Assembly: GCA_023411795.1 (NCBI GenBank)
Contig: JAEYOK010000014.1
Location: 1 to 64,000, forward strand
Direction: 5' to 3'
From: Bacillota bacterium
GTDB lineage: Bacteria; Bacillota; Clostridia; DSM-8532
DNA: 64,000 nt
This document shows positions 36,034 through 44,646 of the stretch, one piece after another. The position numbers were made by a program, and so were the translations under genes. The notes below the pieces were generated by a model. It searched no databases. It was not told the origin of the DNA and worked only from the letters and a program-made list of their open reading frames with translations. Position 1 is the first letter of the stretch. The number at the start of each line of letters is the position of its first letter.

Positions 36034-36870
36034 TTACTTGTTCATGTACTTTTGTATTATTTCTAAATACTCCTCGGGATAATACCCTATATCACCGCTG
36101 AATCTGGTTAAAGCTATAAGTCCTCCGTCAATTTCAGGAATAGATGCAAGCATTTGAGCGTTATCAGATTTTAAACCGCCACCATAAACAACAGGAGCCC
36201 CATTTGTAACTTCTTTTACAAAACGTCCCACCATCTGAATATAATCTTTGTCAGGGGGTGTTTTGCCCGGACCAATTGCCCATACGGGTTCGTAGGCAAT
36301 TACCACACTGTCTTTATCTACTCCCTCAAGACCTATTTCCAGTTGTCTTCTCAGTGTGTTCTGCCAATCCTTCTGTTCGTCAGAGGTTTCACCTATGCAG
36401 TAAAGAACCTTTAATCCAGCCTTCACAGCACATTTAATTTCTTTATTGAGCAAACGATTGACTGCGTCGGTATCACTTACACCTGCCTCGGCCATAATTC
36501 CCAGCTTGTCCCGGCGCTCCTCACAATGCCCTATTATTGTGCCTCCGCATCCTATTGCCTTTGCGGCATTAGCAGTTCTGTTTGTTGTAAATGCTCCAAA
36601 ATTACCGCCAATAGCCGTATCATCACGATAAACACTCTGGCAGCCGATTCTTATCGAACTATCTTCACTTAATGCATTTGCAGCCCCGACTAAATGGGCT
36701 TCAGGGAAAAACATAACAAATTCAACTTCATTCCGATCGTACTTTTTCAGTTGTTCTTGTGTGTTTTTAACAATATAACTTCCCCATTCTCTGATTGGTG
36801 CAATGCTATTAACTCCACCTAATTCCTTTGGGATATCGAAACGTTTTAGATTAAGAAAAATAAATTTCAT
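36034..36870 (-). CDS. Triosephosphate isomerase family protein (island paralogue)
   Basis: A 278-residue TIM-barrel isomerase. The catalytic residues of TIM can be placed: Asn7 and Lys9 in FLNLKRFD, His115 in IIGHCEERR and Glu194 in AYEPVWAIGPGK, with the phosphate loop VVYGGGLKSDN. It differs from housekeeping TIM at GNWKMN (here LNLKRF), GHSERR (here GHCEERR) and YGGSV (here YGGGL), and it is about 25 residues longer. It likely isomerises dihydroxyacetone phosphate or another short ketose phosphate. ATG 36870 has GGAGG 6 nt upstream. It overlaps neither neighbour and is 15 bp behind the PFK-like gene. Confidence 0.88.
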   Translation of the reverse strand: MKFIFLNLKRFDIPKELGGVNSIAPIREWGSYIVKNTQEQLKKYDRNEVEFVMFFPEAHLVGAANALSEDSSIRIGCQSVYRDDTAIGGNFGAFTTNRTANAAKAIGCGGTIIGHCEERRDKLGIMAEAGVSDTDAVNRLLNKEIKCAVKAGLKVLYCIGETSDEQKDWQNTLRRQLEIGLEGVDKDSVVIAYEPVWAIGPGKTPPDKDYIQMVGRFVKEVTNGAPVVYGGGLKSDNAQMLASIPEIDGGLIALTRFSGDIGYYPEEYLEIIQKYMNK

Positions 36871-36885
36871 ATTATTATCCTCCAT

Positions 36886-38043
36886 TTATAAAAAACTTAC
36901 AAATTCTCTTACGCCTTGACCTATTAGAGGTCTACACCATTCTATATACTCCTTGGTCACATCATTTCCCCGTTCATTAATATAATTTTCGGGCATGACC
37001 CTTTCATGTAGCATAACTTCGCTTATCGGAATCAGTATGGTCTTTATCTGATATTCTTTTCCTGGAATGCGTTCAAAGCCTACCATTACACCTGTGTTCC
37101 CTTCATATGCAGCTTTCATGGCTGTACTTCCAGCTAAAACAGCTTCATCCCTATCCACGGTCGATTGAAAGGCAGCAGAGGCTCTCCCACAGATACCGGG
37201 TTTCTCACTTCTGGCCTTGATGCCCATACGTTTTATTACCAGATTGGATAGATGAGAACTCACATCTCCATAATAAACTGATCTTCCCACCTCAAAAATT
37301 GGCTCTACAATAGGTTTCCCATCTTTATTCTTTAGTCCTTCACTTACAACTACCACAACACCGCCAAGCTTGTCATATAACTTTTTTACATCATCAAGAA
37401 ATTCTTCCTCATCAAAGGGTCTTTCAGGTAAGTAAATAAGATGAGGTGCATCACCTTCTTTTTTTCTGGCGAGGGCTGAAGCAGCAGTTATCCACCCTGC
37501 ATTCCTACCTAGGGCCTCAATAACACATACATGTATAGGAAGTGCCTTAACATCCTGAGCAATTTCATTTACAGTCTCAGCAATATAGCGCGCAGCACTA
37601 CCAAAGCCGGGCGAGTGATCAGTTATTGAAATATCATTATCAATAGTCTTCGGAATCCCAACAACATTTATGCCGCTGTCACCCAAGGCACCATATATCT
37701 TGCCGCAGGTATCCATCGTACCGTTGCCTCCGTTAAATAACACATACTTTATGTTATTACGTTTAATTATTTGGGCCATTTTCTCATAGTCTGACGCCTT
37801 TAACTCATACCTGGAAGTGCCTATAGCAGATGCCGGCGTTTGGAGTAGCATCTCCATATTTTTTTCATCTATACTTTTTAAATCTAAAAAATTCTCATCA
37901 AGAATTCCTTTTGAGCCTCCCATAGCAGCGTAAACCTTATCTATATCACCATATTTTTTGGCCTCTGTAACAGCACCAAATAATGATGAATTAATAACTG
38001 CCGTAGGAGCTCCTCCATGTACTATAAGAACGTTTGATTTCAT
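36886..38043 (-). CDS. 6-phosphofructokinase family protein (ATP or PPi donor uncertain)
   Basis: A 385-residue PFK-A family kinase. The sugar-phosphate site is recognisable in GIPKTIDNDI (131-137, with the base Asp135) and EALGRNAGW. At the donor site, residues 105-109 read GGNGT. In ATP-dependent enzymes this is GGDGS with a following PGTIDND, while in PPi enzymes it is GGDD with PKTIDND. Here Gly is at the first position and Lys at the second, a mixture, and the Asp of GGDG is Asn. The donor and even the sugar phosphate are thus open. AGGAG precedes ATG 38043. It lies between a sulfatase and the TIM-like gene. Confidence 0.88.
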   Translation of the reverse strand: MKSNVLIVHGGAPTAVINSSLFGAVTEAKKYGDIDKVYAAMGGSKGILDENFLDLKSIDEKNMEMLLQTPASAIGTSRYELKASDYEKMAQIIKRNNIKYVLFNGGNGTMDTCGKIYGALGDSGINVVGIPKTIDNDISITDHSPGFGSAARYIAETVNEIAQDVKALPIHVCVIEALGRNAGWITAASALARKKEGDAPHLIYLPERPFDEEEFLDDVKKLYDKLGGVVVVVSEGLKNKDGKPIVEPIFEVGRSVYYGDVSSHLSNLVIKRMGIKARSEKPGICGRASAAFQSTVDRDEAVLAGSTAMKAAYEGNTGVMVGFERIPGKEYQIKTILIPISEVMLHERVMPENYINERGNDVTKEYIEWCRPLIGQGVREFVSFL

Positions 38044-38065
38044 ATTGTTTACGACTCCTTTTCTC

Positions 38066-39523
38066 TCAAACAAATGGAACAGGATGTGTATCCTCGGTTT
38101 TAATACTCCATTCCAGCAGCATGAGCCTCATTTCCGCAACAATTTCACGGTTTTCTTTATTATCTATTACATTTTTCAACTCCCAAGGGTCACTTTCCAG
38201 ATTATATAACTCATCCTTATCGCCCATAGGATCATACACATATTTCCACTTATGAGTTCGCACCATTTTCCTTCTACCTTCTGCTTCACGCCATTTCAAG
38301 GTTTCCAGCAATGTGTGCCTTCCATAAGGTTTAGGCAATCTTTCCAAATCAGATAATTTAAAGGGCGGACCCCCGGAACCATATTCAGAAAATGCAGCTG
38401 CAGCAGGTTTCGTGTCGGTTATTGTGGGTAATGGAACCCCTTGCATCCCCCAAGGTATTTGGATTTCTTGAAGCCTAAACAATGTCGGTACAACATCTAT
38501 CAGGCTAACCATGCTGTCATCAACCTGGCCCCCTTTAATATGCCCCGGCCAGGAAACTAATAAAGGAATTCGTGTCAGGCAATCATAGAATAAACCGCCC
38601 TTGTTTATCATCATGTGCTCACCAATAAAATCACCATGGTCTGAGCAGAATACCACTATAGTTCTTTCTTTCAGGCCTAAATCTTCAATGGAATTCAAAA
38701 TTCTACCTATTTCATCGTCTATAAAACGAACCATGGCATAGTAGGTCCCTATTACCTCATAAATATCCTCAGCTTTTTCTTTTTCTATACCAAGTATTTC
38801 ATGAAGAACCCTATTCCTCTCAGGGGCTTTTTCAAATTCCGCTTCATCCCATCGAGGAAGCTTAATTTTCTCGGGCGGAAACATATCAATGTATTTTTTT
38901 GGTACCTCATATGGCGGATGAGGATCTGGGAAAGACACCCAGAGTGCAAAAGGGTTCTTTTTATTCTCCTCCAAAAATTCTATTGTCTGGCTTGCAATTA
39001 GGCGTGTTGAATAATCATCCAATGGATATTCGGTAGTGGCACAATGAAGTCGTGAGCTCAGCTGAGGCATATTACGTCTTGTATGATGTGCTTTTTCAAT
39101 AGAATCAATTGGTCTAACCCAATCCATTCCCTTGGTTTGGTAACCCTTTGGTAATCCTGAATGGTTTATTTCACACCAAACATCAAATAAACTTAAGTCT
39201 GTCTCATGTTCAAAACAATGATTTTTACCGATTAACCCGGTTCTAAAACCCTCTTGTTTCCACAATTTAAAAGCGTGTATCGCATCTCTAGGCATAAGTG
39301 TTTCGTTATTTCTTGCTCCATGGGTATGTGAATATTGGGATGTCCACAGAGATATTCTTGCCGGAACACAAAGAGGGTGTGGAGTATAAGCATTTCTAAA
39401 AACAACCCCATTTTGAGCAAAACTTTCTAATGAAGGAGTATCACAAAATTCATTCCCATATGCTTTAAGGGCTGTAGCTTTGAGTTGATCAGCCATTATA
39501 ACAATAACATTAGGCTTATCCAT
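38066..39523 (-). CDS. Sulfatase, cytoplasmic, Cys-type
   Basis: A 485-residue member of the arylsulfatase/alkaline phosphatase superfamily. The formylglycine signature is Cys52 in LCVPARISL (C-x-P-x-R), with metal ligands in NVIVIMADQ near the start and DHGDFIGEH near 290. There is no signal peptide, so it works in the cytoplasm. It hydrolyses sulfate esters; the sugar is unknown. Its Cys requires an anaerobic sulfatase-maturing enzyme, not found in the window. It starts right at the manA stop codon (TAAATG), so translation is coupled. Confidence 0.9.
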   Translation of the reverse strand: MDKPNVIVIMADQLKATALKAYGNEFCDTPSLESFAQNGVVFRNAYTPHPLCVPARISLWTSQYSHTHGARNNETLMPRDAIHAFKLWKQEGFRTGLIGKNHCFEHETDLSLFDVWCEINHSGLPKGYQTKGMDWVRPIDSIEKAHHTRRNMPQLSSRLHCATTEYPLDDYSTRLIASQTIEFLEENKKNPFALWVSFPDPHPPYEVPKKYIDMFPPEKIKLPRWDEAEFEKAPERNRVLHEILGIEKEKAEDIYEVIGTYYAMVRFIDDEIGRILNSIEDLGLKERTIVVFCSDHGDFIGEHMMINKGGLFYDCLTRIPLLVSWPGHIKGGQVDDSMVSLIDVVPTLFRLQEIQIPWGMQGVPLPTITDTKPAAAAFSEYGSGGPPFKLSDLERLPKPYGRHTLLETLKWREAEGRRKMVRTHKWKYVYDPMGDKDELYNLESDPWELKNVIDNKENREIVAEMRLMLLEWSIKTEDTHPVPFV

Positions 39524-40651
39524 TTATTTCTCCCATTCTGTGTATTTCGATTTTGTTTTTGGTGGTGAACATAAAATAACTTCAAATGCAGTATTCCCTG
39601 TGTTTTGCCATGTAAGATCTTTTAATGATGCAGGTAAAAACAGCTCATCAGCCTGTCTAATCTCCATTTCACCGTCTTGCCAAGCAATTTTTCCCGTACC
39701 GGATATAACTACTCCCGCTATAAAGGATTCACTTTTTTTTGTGATAAAGCGTTCTGAAACCTCAAGTTTATCCATTGCAAAAAAATCTGTTTGGGAAGAT
39801 GAAATAATTGATGTCTTGATGCCACCATCTTGCTTATCAACAATTGACGGCTTTAGATACATTTTATTTATAATCTCTTCCCGGCTATAAGCATCATAGT
39901 GGAAAGAATCAAACATTTTTTCAAATCCTAAACCTTGATGATTAAAGAATTCAGGTAATTCTCTTCGGTCGTGGGAAAATCTTTCAACACGAAATGTATA
40001 ATCCGTAGGCTCCTGAACCTCTAGAAGAAAGCAACCTGAGCCAATTGCATGTGGTACGCCACTTTCAATAAAAAAAACATCTCCGGGCTTTACGGGAAAG
40101 CGATGTAGAGAATTTACCATTCCTTCAACATCCTGTTTTTCAAATAGCTCGATCCATTTTTCTTTTGTTACCCCTTCTTTGAAGCCTAATAGCACATATG
40201 GCTCCTTGCCATCTATAATGCGGCCGCCTAATATATACCAGGCTTCGGTCTTTCCAAACCCCGATCCAAAAGCCTTTCTGGCAAACTCTCTGTCTGGATG
40301 AACCTGTATATATAATCTGGAGCATGAATCAATCATTTTTACCAGAACGGCCGGGTTTGTATTGTAATTTTTCACATGCTCTTTTCCTAAAAGCTGTTCG
40401 GGGTACATATTTATAATATCTCGCAGAAAAATATCATTGCCCTTACATTCGATCGCACTTAAGCCTTCATTGGCAATATAATCATCGGTTCTCGCATCAA
40501 TAGTAGAAGCAACCCATTCTTCGGGTTTATTACCATCTGAAGGCATAGCATTATTTTGCCATCTTTCCAAAAGCAATCCCCCGGTATAGTTCCGATGAAC
40601 TCTGGTATATTTTAGCTTTAGAGGACGTTCACACATATCTTTATAATCCAT
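39524..40651 (-). CDS. Mannose-6-phosphate isomerase family protein (type I, cupin)
   Basis: A 375-residue zinc cupin isomerase. Zinc-site motifs are LYIQVHPDREFA (His), KTEAWYIL (Glu) and GVPHAIGSG (His), followed by EVQEPTDYTFR with the catalytic Arg region. A C-terminal second cupin (about 290-370) completes the fold. Its length fits bacterial ManA of Firmicutes. ATG 40651 has GAGGT 6 nt upstream. It is the first gene of the island operon downstream of the 40726-40739 operator. Conversion of mannose- or a related aldose-6-phosphate to the ketose form is expected. Confidence 0.88.
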   Translation of the reverse strand: MDYKDMCERPLKLKYTRVHRNYTGGLLLERWQNNAMPSDGNKPEEWVASTIDARTDDYIANEGLSAIECKGNDIFLRDIINMYPEQLLGKEHVKNYNTNPAVLVKMIDSCSRLYIQVHPDREFARKAFGSGFGKTEAWYILGGRIIDGKEPYVLLGFKEGVTKEKWIELFEKQDVEGMVNSLHRFPVKPGDVFFIESGVPHAIGSGCFLLEVQEPTDYTFRVERFSHDRRELPEFFNHQGLGFEKMFDSFHYDAYSREEIINKMYLKPSIVDKQDGGIKTSIISSSQTDFFAMDKLEVSERFITKKSESFIAGVVISGTGKIAWQDGEMEIRQADELFLPASLKDLTWQNTGNTAFEVILCSPPKTKSKYTEWEK

Positions 40652-40725
40652 TGGCATACCTCATTAACAACGTATCTTACTATATTTATGGTACCATATA
40701 TCGGAGTTTTTACTCACAAAATTCG

Positions 40726-40739
40726 AGCAAACGTTTGCT
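40726..40739. promoter_or_regulatory. LacI-type operator between manA-like and the LacI gene
   Basis: Perfect 14-bp palindrome AGCAAACGTTTGCT with the central CG typical of LacI-family sites. It overlaps the -35 hexamer of the plus-strand promoter and lies 75 bp from the manA-like start on the other side. Binding here would repress both the regulator and the divergent seven-gene operon. A very similar palindrome occurs at 55236-55247. Confidence 0.7.
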
Positions 40740-40763
40740 TGATTTTTGTCTTGTTGCTATAAT
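40735..40763 (+). promoter_or_regulatory. Sigma-A-type promoter of the LacI regulator gene
   Basis: TTGCTT (40735-40740) and TATAAT (40758-40763) are separated by 17 nt, near consensus. Transcription would start near 40770, which puts an upstream ATG at 40769 out of use and supports the TTG start at 40799. Confidence 0.65.
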
Positions 40764-40798
40764 AGTATATGTTAAAATACATAAACAGGGGTGGTAGC

Positions 40799-41833
40799 TT
40801 GACATTAAAAGAACTTGCAAAGTTAGCAAACGTTTCCGTATCCACAGTATCACGCGTGATAAATAAAAATGACACACACTCGGCAAGCTTAGAAACCAGA
40901 AATAAAATCTGGCGCCTTGTTCGTGAGACTAATTATATTCCGAATGTTACAGCTCAGAATCTCAAAAAAGGAGAAAATAATGCCGTAACCCCCAAAACTT
41001 ATTCAATATCCTGTATATTTGCCAGAACCTCCGAAGGTATTTCAGATCCTTTTTTTTCTCAAGTCTTCCAAGGCATTGAGCACGAAGCAATAAAACGAGG
41101 ATGTAATGTTACAGGAGTGTTCTCTGCTTTAGAATTCGGTAAAAACAACACTTATGATGATATTGTCCGATCTAACCCAGACGGAATAATACTTCTGGGG
41201 AGGTACCCCAAAGCTTTATTGGCCAAGCTTCGCAGCAAATTTAAGAATATTGTATATACTGGGCTAAATAGGGTGAATGATAGTTGCGACCAAATAATAT
41301 GTGATGGCTACGCCGCTGCGCAGATGGCAGTAGAACAACTTCATACTCTTGGACACACCAACATCGGATATATTGGTGAAATGTCCAATGAAGCTCGTTA
41401 TAAAGGTTACTATGATATGCTGCTGAAATTAAAACTTCCCATAGTAAAAAACTACATTATTGATGCTACTCAATCTATAAAAGGCGGCTATGATAGCGGT
41501 TTAAAAATAGCAAACTTAGTTTTCGAACGGCCAAGTGCTATATTCTGCGCCAATGATATTACTGCAATTGGAGTTATGAAAGCATTACATGAATCAAATA
41601 TTAAAACTCCTGAGGAGATTTCCATTATCAGTATTGATAATGTGGAAATGTGCCAATTTGTTTCACCTATGTTGACCAGTATTGATATACCAAAGGAGGA
41701 CTTAGGAAGATTTGCTTTAAAGATTTTGCTAGATAGAATAGAAGGCGGGCATCATATACCTGTAAAAGTCGAAATACCCTTTAAATTAGTTCAGAGGGAA
41801 AGTTGTTCCAAATATATTAAACGAGGAGACTAA
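40799..41833 (+). CDS. LacI-family regulator of the sugar island
   Basis: A 344-residue regulator. The helix-turn-helix is LAKLANVSVSTVSRVINKND near the N-terminus, followed by the sugar-binding core (SDPFFSQVFQGIEHEA, LHTLGHTNIGYIGE, AIFCANDITAIGVMKAL and ISIISIDNVEM regions). I start at TTG 40799, with GGGGTGG upstream and a promoter just before it; the longer frame from 40769 would begin at the transcription start. It forms an operon with the NagB-like gene (3 bp gap). It is the best candidate to bind the CAAACGTTTG palindromes at 40.7 and 55.2 kb, which inducer sugar phosphates or oligosaccharides would relieve. Confidence 0.93.
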   Translation: MTLKELAKLANVSVSTVSRVINKNDTHSASLETRNKIWRLVRETNYIPNVTAQNLKKGENNAVTPKTYSISCIFARTSEGISDPFFSQVFQGIEHEAIKRGCNVTGVFSALEFGKNNTYDDIVRSNPDGIILLGRYPKALLAKLRSKFKNIVYTGLNRVNDSCDQIICDGYAAAQMAVEQLHTLGHTNIGYIGEMSNEARYKGYYDMLLKLKLPIVKNYIIDATQSIKGGYDSGLKIANLVFERPSAIFCANDITAIGVMKALHESNIKTPEEISIISIDNVEMCQFVSPMLTSIDIPKEDLGRFALKILLDRIEGGHHIPVKVEIPFKLVQRESCSKYIKRGD

Positions 41834-41836
41834 AAC

Positions 41837-42661
41837 ATGAAAAACCACTCATACTTTCAGATTTCTGCTGAAGAACTTGGTAACAACTCTAAAATTAACA
41901 TTTTAAAGTTGGGGGATTCGGGAGAAGTATTCTACGAAATGGCAATGGAAATGATTTACCAGATTCTAAGCGACAAGAAGGAAGAAAAACGAACTGTTTT
42001 TATATGTCCTGTGGGCCCTGTAGGGCAATATCCTATTTTTGTACGATTGGTCAACAAGAATAAAATTTCTCTTAAAAATGTTTTTTTCATTAATATGGAT
42101 GAGTATTTGGATGATAATTTGAAATGGATTTCTATAGATCATCCTCTAAGTTTCCGGGGCTTCATGAATAGAAATGTATACAATAAAATAGATCCCGATT
42201 TATTAATGCCACAGGAACAAAGGATTTTTCCTGACCCGGACAGGCTTGACTACATTCCCAAACTGGTAGAAGAATTAGGTGGCGTTGATATTACGTTTGG
42301 CGGTATCGGGATCAATGGACATGTCGCCTTTAACGAGCCGCAACCTGAGCTTAAGCCCGAAGAATTCGCTAGGTTGACTACTCGTGTTTTAGATATTTCC
42401 CGAGAAACAATTACTATAAATTCAGTGGGGGATTTAAACGGTGCTATTGTGGCTATGCCTCGGAAATGCGTAACCATCGGCATGAAGGAGATATTAAGCG
42501 CACGAAAAATTCGCCTCTATTGCTTCAGAGAATGGCACCGGGCAGTTGTCCGTCAAGCCGCTTATGGTGAGATATCTTCTAATTTCCCTGTTACCTTGGT
42601 TCAGAATCATCCTGATGCACTGTTAACAATAAACAATATTGCGGCTCAACGGGCGTATTAA
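41837..42661 (+). CDS. Glucosamine-6-phosphate deaminase/isomerase family protein
   Basis: A 274-residue NagB-type protein. The motifs MDEYLDDN (catalytic Asp region), GGIGINGHVAFNEP (active-site loop with His) and VGPVGQYPIF (phosphate loop) place it in the NagB/6-phosphogluconolactonase-like sugar isomerase family. It is somewhat more divergent than housekeeping NagB. It could deaminate GlcN-6-P or act on a related amino sugar phosphate. GGAG precedes ATG 41837. It shares 4 bp with the convergent pgi end. Confidence 0.83.
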   Translation: MKNHSYFQISAEELGNNSKINILKLGDSGEVFYEMAMEMIYQILSDKKEEKRTVFICPVGPVGQYPIFVRLVNKNKISLKNVFFINMDEYLDDNLKWISIDHPLSFRGFMNRNVYNKIDPDLLMPQEQRIFPDPDRLDYIPKLVEELGGVDITFGGIGINGHVAFNEPQPELKPEEFARLTTRVLDISRETITINSVGDLNGAIVAMPRKCVTIGMKEILSARKIRLYCFREWHRAVVRQAAYGEISSNFPVTLVQNHPDALLTINNIAAQRAY

Positions 42662-43923
42662 ATACGCCCTAAAGCCTTAAACATACTTCTTTTATATTCT
42701 TCCACACCCTCCTGGTTAAATGGGTCTACTTTCTGCAACTTTCCTGATATGGCACACGACATCATAAATAAGTAGAAAAGCTGACCAAATGACTCTTCAT
42801 TAATGCTGGGAATATCGATTCCTACACAGGGTACTCCACCCTTTGTATGTGCATCCATGGTAGCCTTTTGGGCTACTTTATTTATTTCTTGGAAATCCAT
42901 CCCGTCGAGATAGTCAAACCCATCCTTATAATCTTTGTCGGGTTCTATGATTACTGAATTGGCTGTATTCGCTACTCTTACAAAGGTTTCTATTAAGTTT
43001 CTTTTTCCTTCTTGCAAATATTGCCCCATAGAATGCAAATCTTCCGAATAGACCACCCCGGCAGGGAATATTCCTTTTTCATTCTTACCTTCACTCTCTC
43101 CGAAAAGCTGTATCCACCATTTAATGAAATATTCTAGCTGTGGTTCAAATGATGCAAGAAGCTCTATTTCAAAGCCTTTTTCATAGGCAAGGCTACGATA
43201 TGCAGCGTAAGAAACCGCAGGATTATCTTGAGGATGCTCCCAAATCCTATTTTTCATTAAATTAGCGCCCTTAAGAAGAAGATTAGTATCCAATCCTGCA
43301 ACCATCATAGGAAAAAGTCCAACAGCAGAAAGAGCAGAATATCTGCCTCCAATATCGTAGGGAAAAGGTAGGAATAAATAATCATTTTCACGGGCAATTT
43401 CATCTAAACGCGAACCTATAGTTCCGGTTAAGATTATTCTTCGAGCTAATTCTTCTTTGGAATAACGCTTTTTCAACTCATTTCTAAGTATCCTAAAATG
43501 GCTGCCGGGTTCCAAGGTGGCAAAATTTTTGGCTATTACATTTATATATACACTTTTATCCTTTATCTCTTCGATAATATTGGAGATATAGTTTGAGGAT
43601 AAGGTATTGCCCGCATATATAATGCGTGGACTATCGTCTTTTTGAAGAGCATTTATTACAGCTCGTGCTGCCTGATTTGAGCCACCAACTCCAACAAGAA
43701 CAAAGACATCAGCATTTCGTCTTATTTCTTCTGCTTTAGCTTGCATTTTTTCCATTACCGCTTGGGTACATCCGGGAATAAGCCACCCCTTCATTTCTTT
43801 GTCTTCATTATGATTTTCTATAATATTGCGACATAAGGCGGCCGCTTTGTTATTCATTGATTTCAGTTCTGTTTCGGGTAAAAAGCCTTTTGCATTACTT
43901 ATATCTACTTCCAAATGATTCAT
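42658..43923 (-). CDS. Glucose-6-phosphate isomerase family protein
   Basis: A 421-residue SIS-fold Pgi. Recognisable regions are FVLVGVGGSNQAARAVI (phosphate loop), TGTIGSRLDEI, PFPYDIGGRYSALSAVGLFPM (Pgi signature, about 180-200), PAGVVYSEDLHSMGQYLQEG and TKGGVPCVGI. The ends look shorter than the long eukaryotic type and match the roughly 430-450-residue Firmicutes type. Located within the island between the NagB-like gene and the response regulator, so it may be a specialised paralogue rather than the central enzyme. ATG 43923 has GGAG upstream. Confidence 0.85.
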   Translation of the reverse strand: MNHLEVDISNAKGFLPETELKSMNNKAAALCRNIIENHNEDKEMKGWLIPGCTQAVMEKMQAKAEEIRRNADVFVLVGVGGSNQAARAVINALQKDDSPRIIYAGNTLSSNYISNIIEEIKDKSVYINVIAKNFATLEPGSHFRILRNELKKRYSKEELARRIILTGTIGSRLDEIARENDYLFLPFPYDIGGRYSALSAVGLFPMMVAGLDTNLLLKGANLMKNRIWEHPQDNPAVSYAAYRSLAYEKGFEIELLASFEPQLEYFIKWWIQLFGESEGKNEKGIFPAGVVYSEDLHSMGQYLQEGKRNLIETFVRVANTANSVIIEPDKDYKDGFDYLDGMDFQEINKVAQKATMDAHTKGGVPCVGIDIPSINEESFGQLFYLFMMSCAISGKLQKVDPFNQEGVEEYKRSMFKALGRI

Positions 43924-43959
43924 TTCGATTCTCCATTAATTATATTTTTTTATATATTT

Positions 43960-44646
43960 TTATCTCATGTCTAGAAACAATTTGTCCAATTTCATATCAC
44001 GCAGCATTTTAACAATTTCCTTAGTTCTGTGACAACCAAATTTAGTGAGTAGACTTTTTATCTGCGTCTTAATTGTAACCACTTCTACGGTGCGTATTTT
44101 TGCGATTTCTTCCACTTTCTTATCTTCTAATAGTAAGCGTACTAATTCTTTTTCCGCATTGGTTAATGAAGTTAAATGAGTAATAAAAAAAAGCAGGCTT
44201 TTTTCAGAGCGCCTTAAACGGGCAAATTCTGCACGCATGAAATTTTGAATTTTTGACTCTAATTGCGGGGTCCCATTGAAAACATTCCTGATATGTTCGG
44301 TAATAACTTCAGGTGGGCTTGTTTTTATCAAGTAGTCCGCTGCACCTGTGGAAAGCGCTGAAAATACTATTTCTTCATTTTCATGTATTGTGAGAAATAT
44401 AATCTGACAATTGATGTTTTCATTTATAATTCTCTCAGCAGCTTTAATACCTGAATAGGTATTTTCCATCTCAATATCCATCAGGATAATATCAGTCGGT
44501 ATACGCCTCGCTAAGTCAACAATTTCTTCTCCGCTACTTGCCTCACCGACTATTCTCATATCTTCATTACCGTTAATAATGCCGACAAACTCCTTACGGA
44601 TTATTTCAAAATCCTCTGCAATTAAAACTCGTATTTTTGAAGTCAC
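43960..44646 (-). CDS. Response regulator, LuxR/NarL type
   Basis: A 228-residue two-component regulator. The receiver domain spans 1-~125, with acidic pocket AEDFE, phosphoacceptor Asp57 in LMDIEM and Lys in YLIKTSPP. A LuxR-type helix-turn-helix lies at about 160-215 (LTNAEKELVRLLLEDKKVEEIA). The start is GTG 44646, overlapping the sulfatase stop (GTGA), with GGGAGG upstream. Its most likely partner is the 7TM histidine kinase at 50585, since no other kinase is in the window. Targets may include the inverted repeats at 48916-48980. Confidence 0.9.
   Translation of the reverse strand: MTSKIRVLIAEDFEIIRKEFVGIINGNEDMRIVGEASSGEEIVDLARRIPTDIILMDIEMENTYSGIKAAERIINENINCQIIFLTIHENEEIVFSALSTGAADYLIKTSPPEVITEHIRNVFNGTPQLESKIQNFMRAEFARLRRSEKSLLFFITHLTSLTNAEKELVRLLLEDKKVEEIAKIRTVEVVTIKTQIKSLLTKFGCHRTKEIVKMLRDMKLDKLFLDMR

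Noticed and set aside
40726..40739. CcpA catabolite-response element
   Set aside because: CRE sites also have a central CG, but the perfect CAAACGTTTG core recurring at 55236 and lying next to a lacI gene fits a local LacI regulator better. CcpA binding is not excluded.
40769..40798. ATG at 40769 as the start of the LacI regulator
   Set aside because: It coincides with the predicted transcription start and has no ribosome binding site. TTG 40799 has GGGGTGG upstream and begins the helix-turn-helix domain properly.
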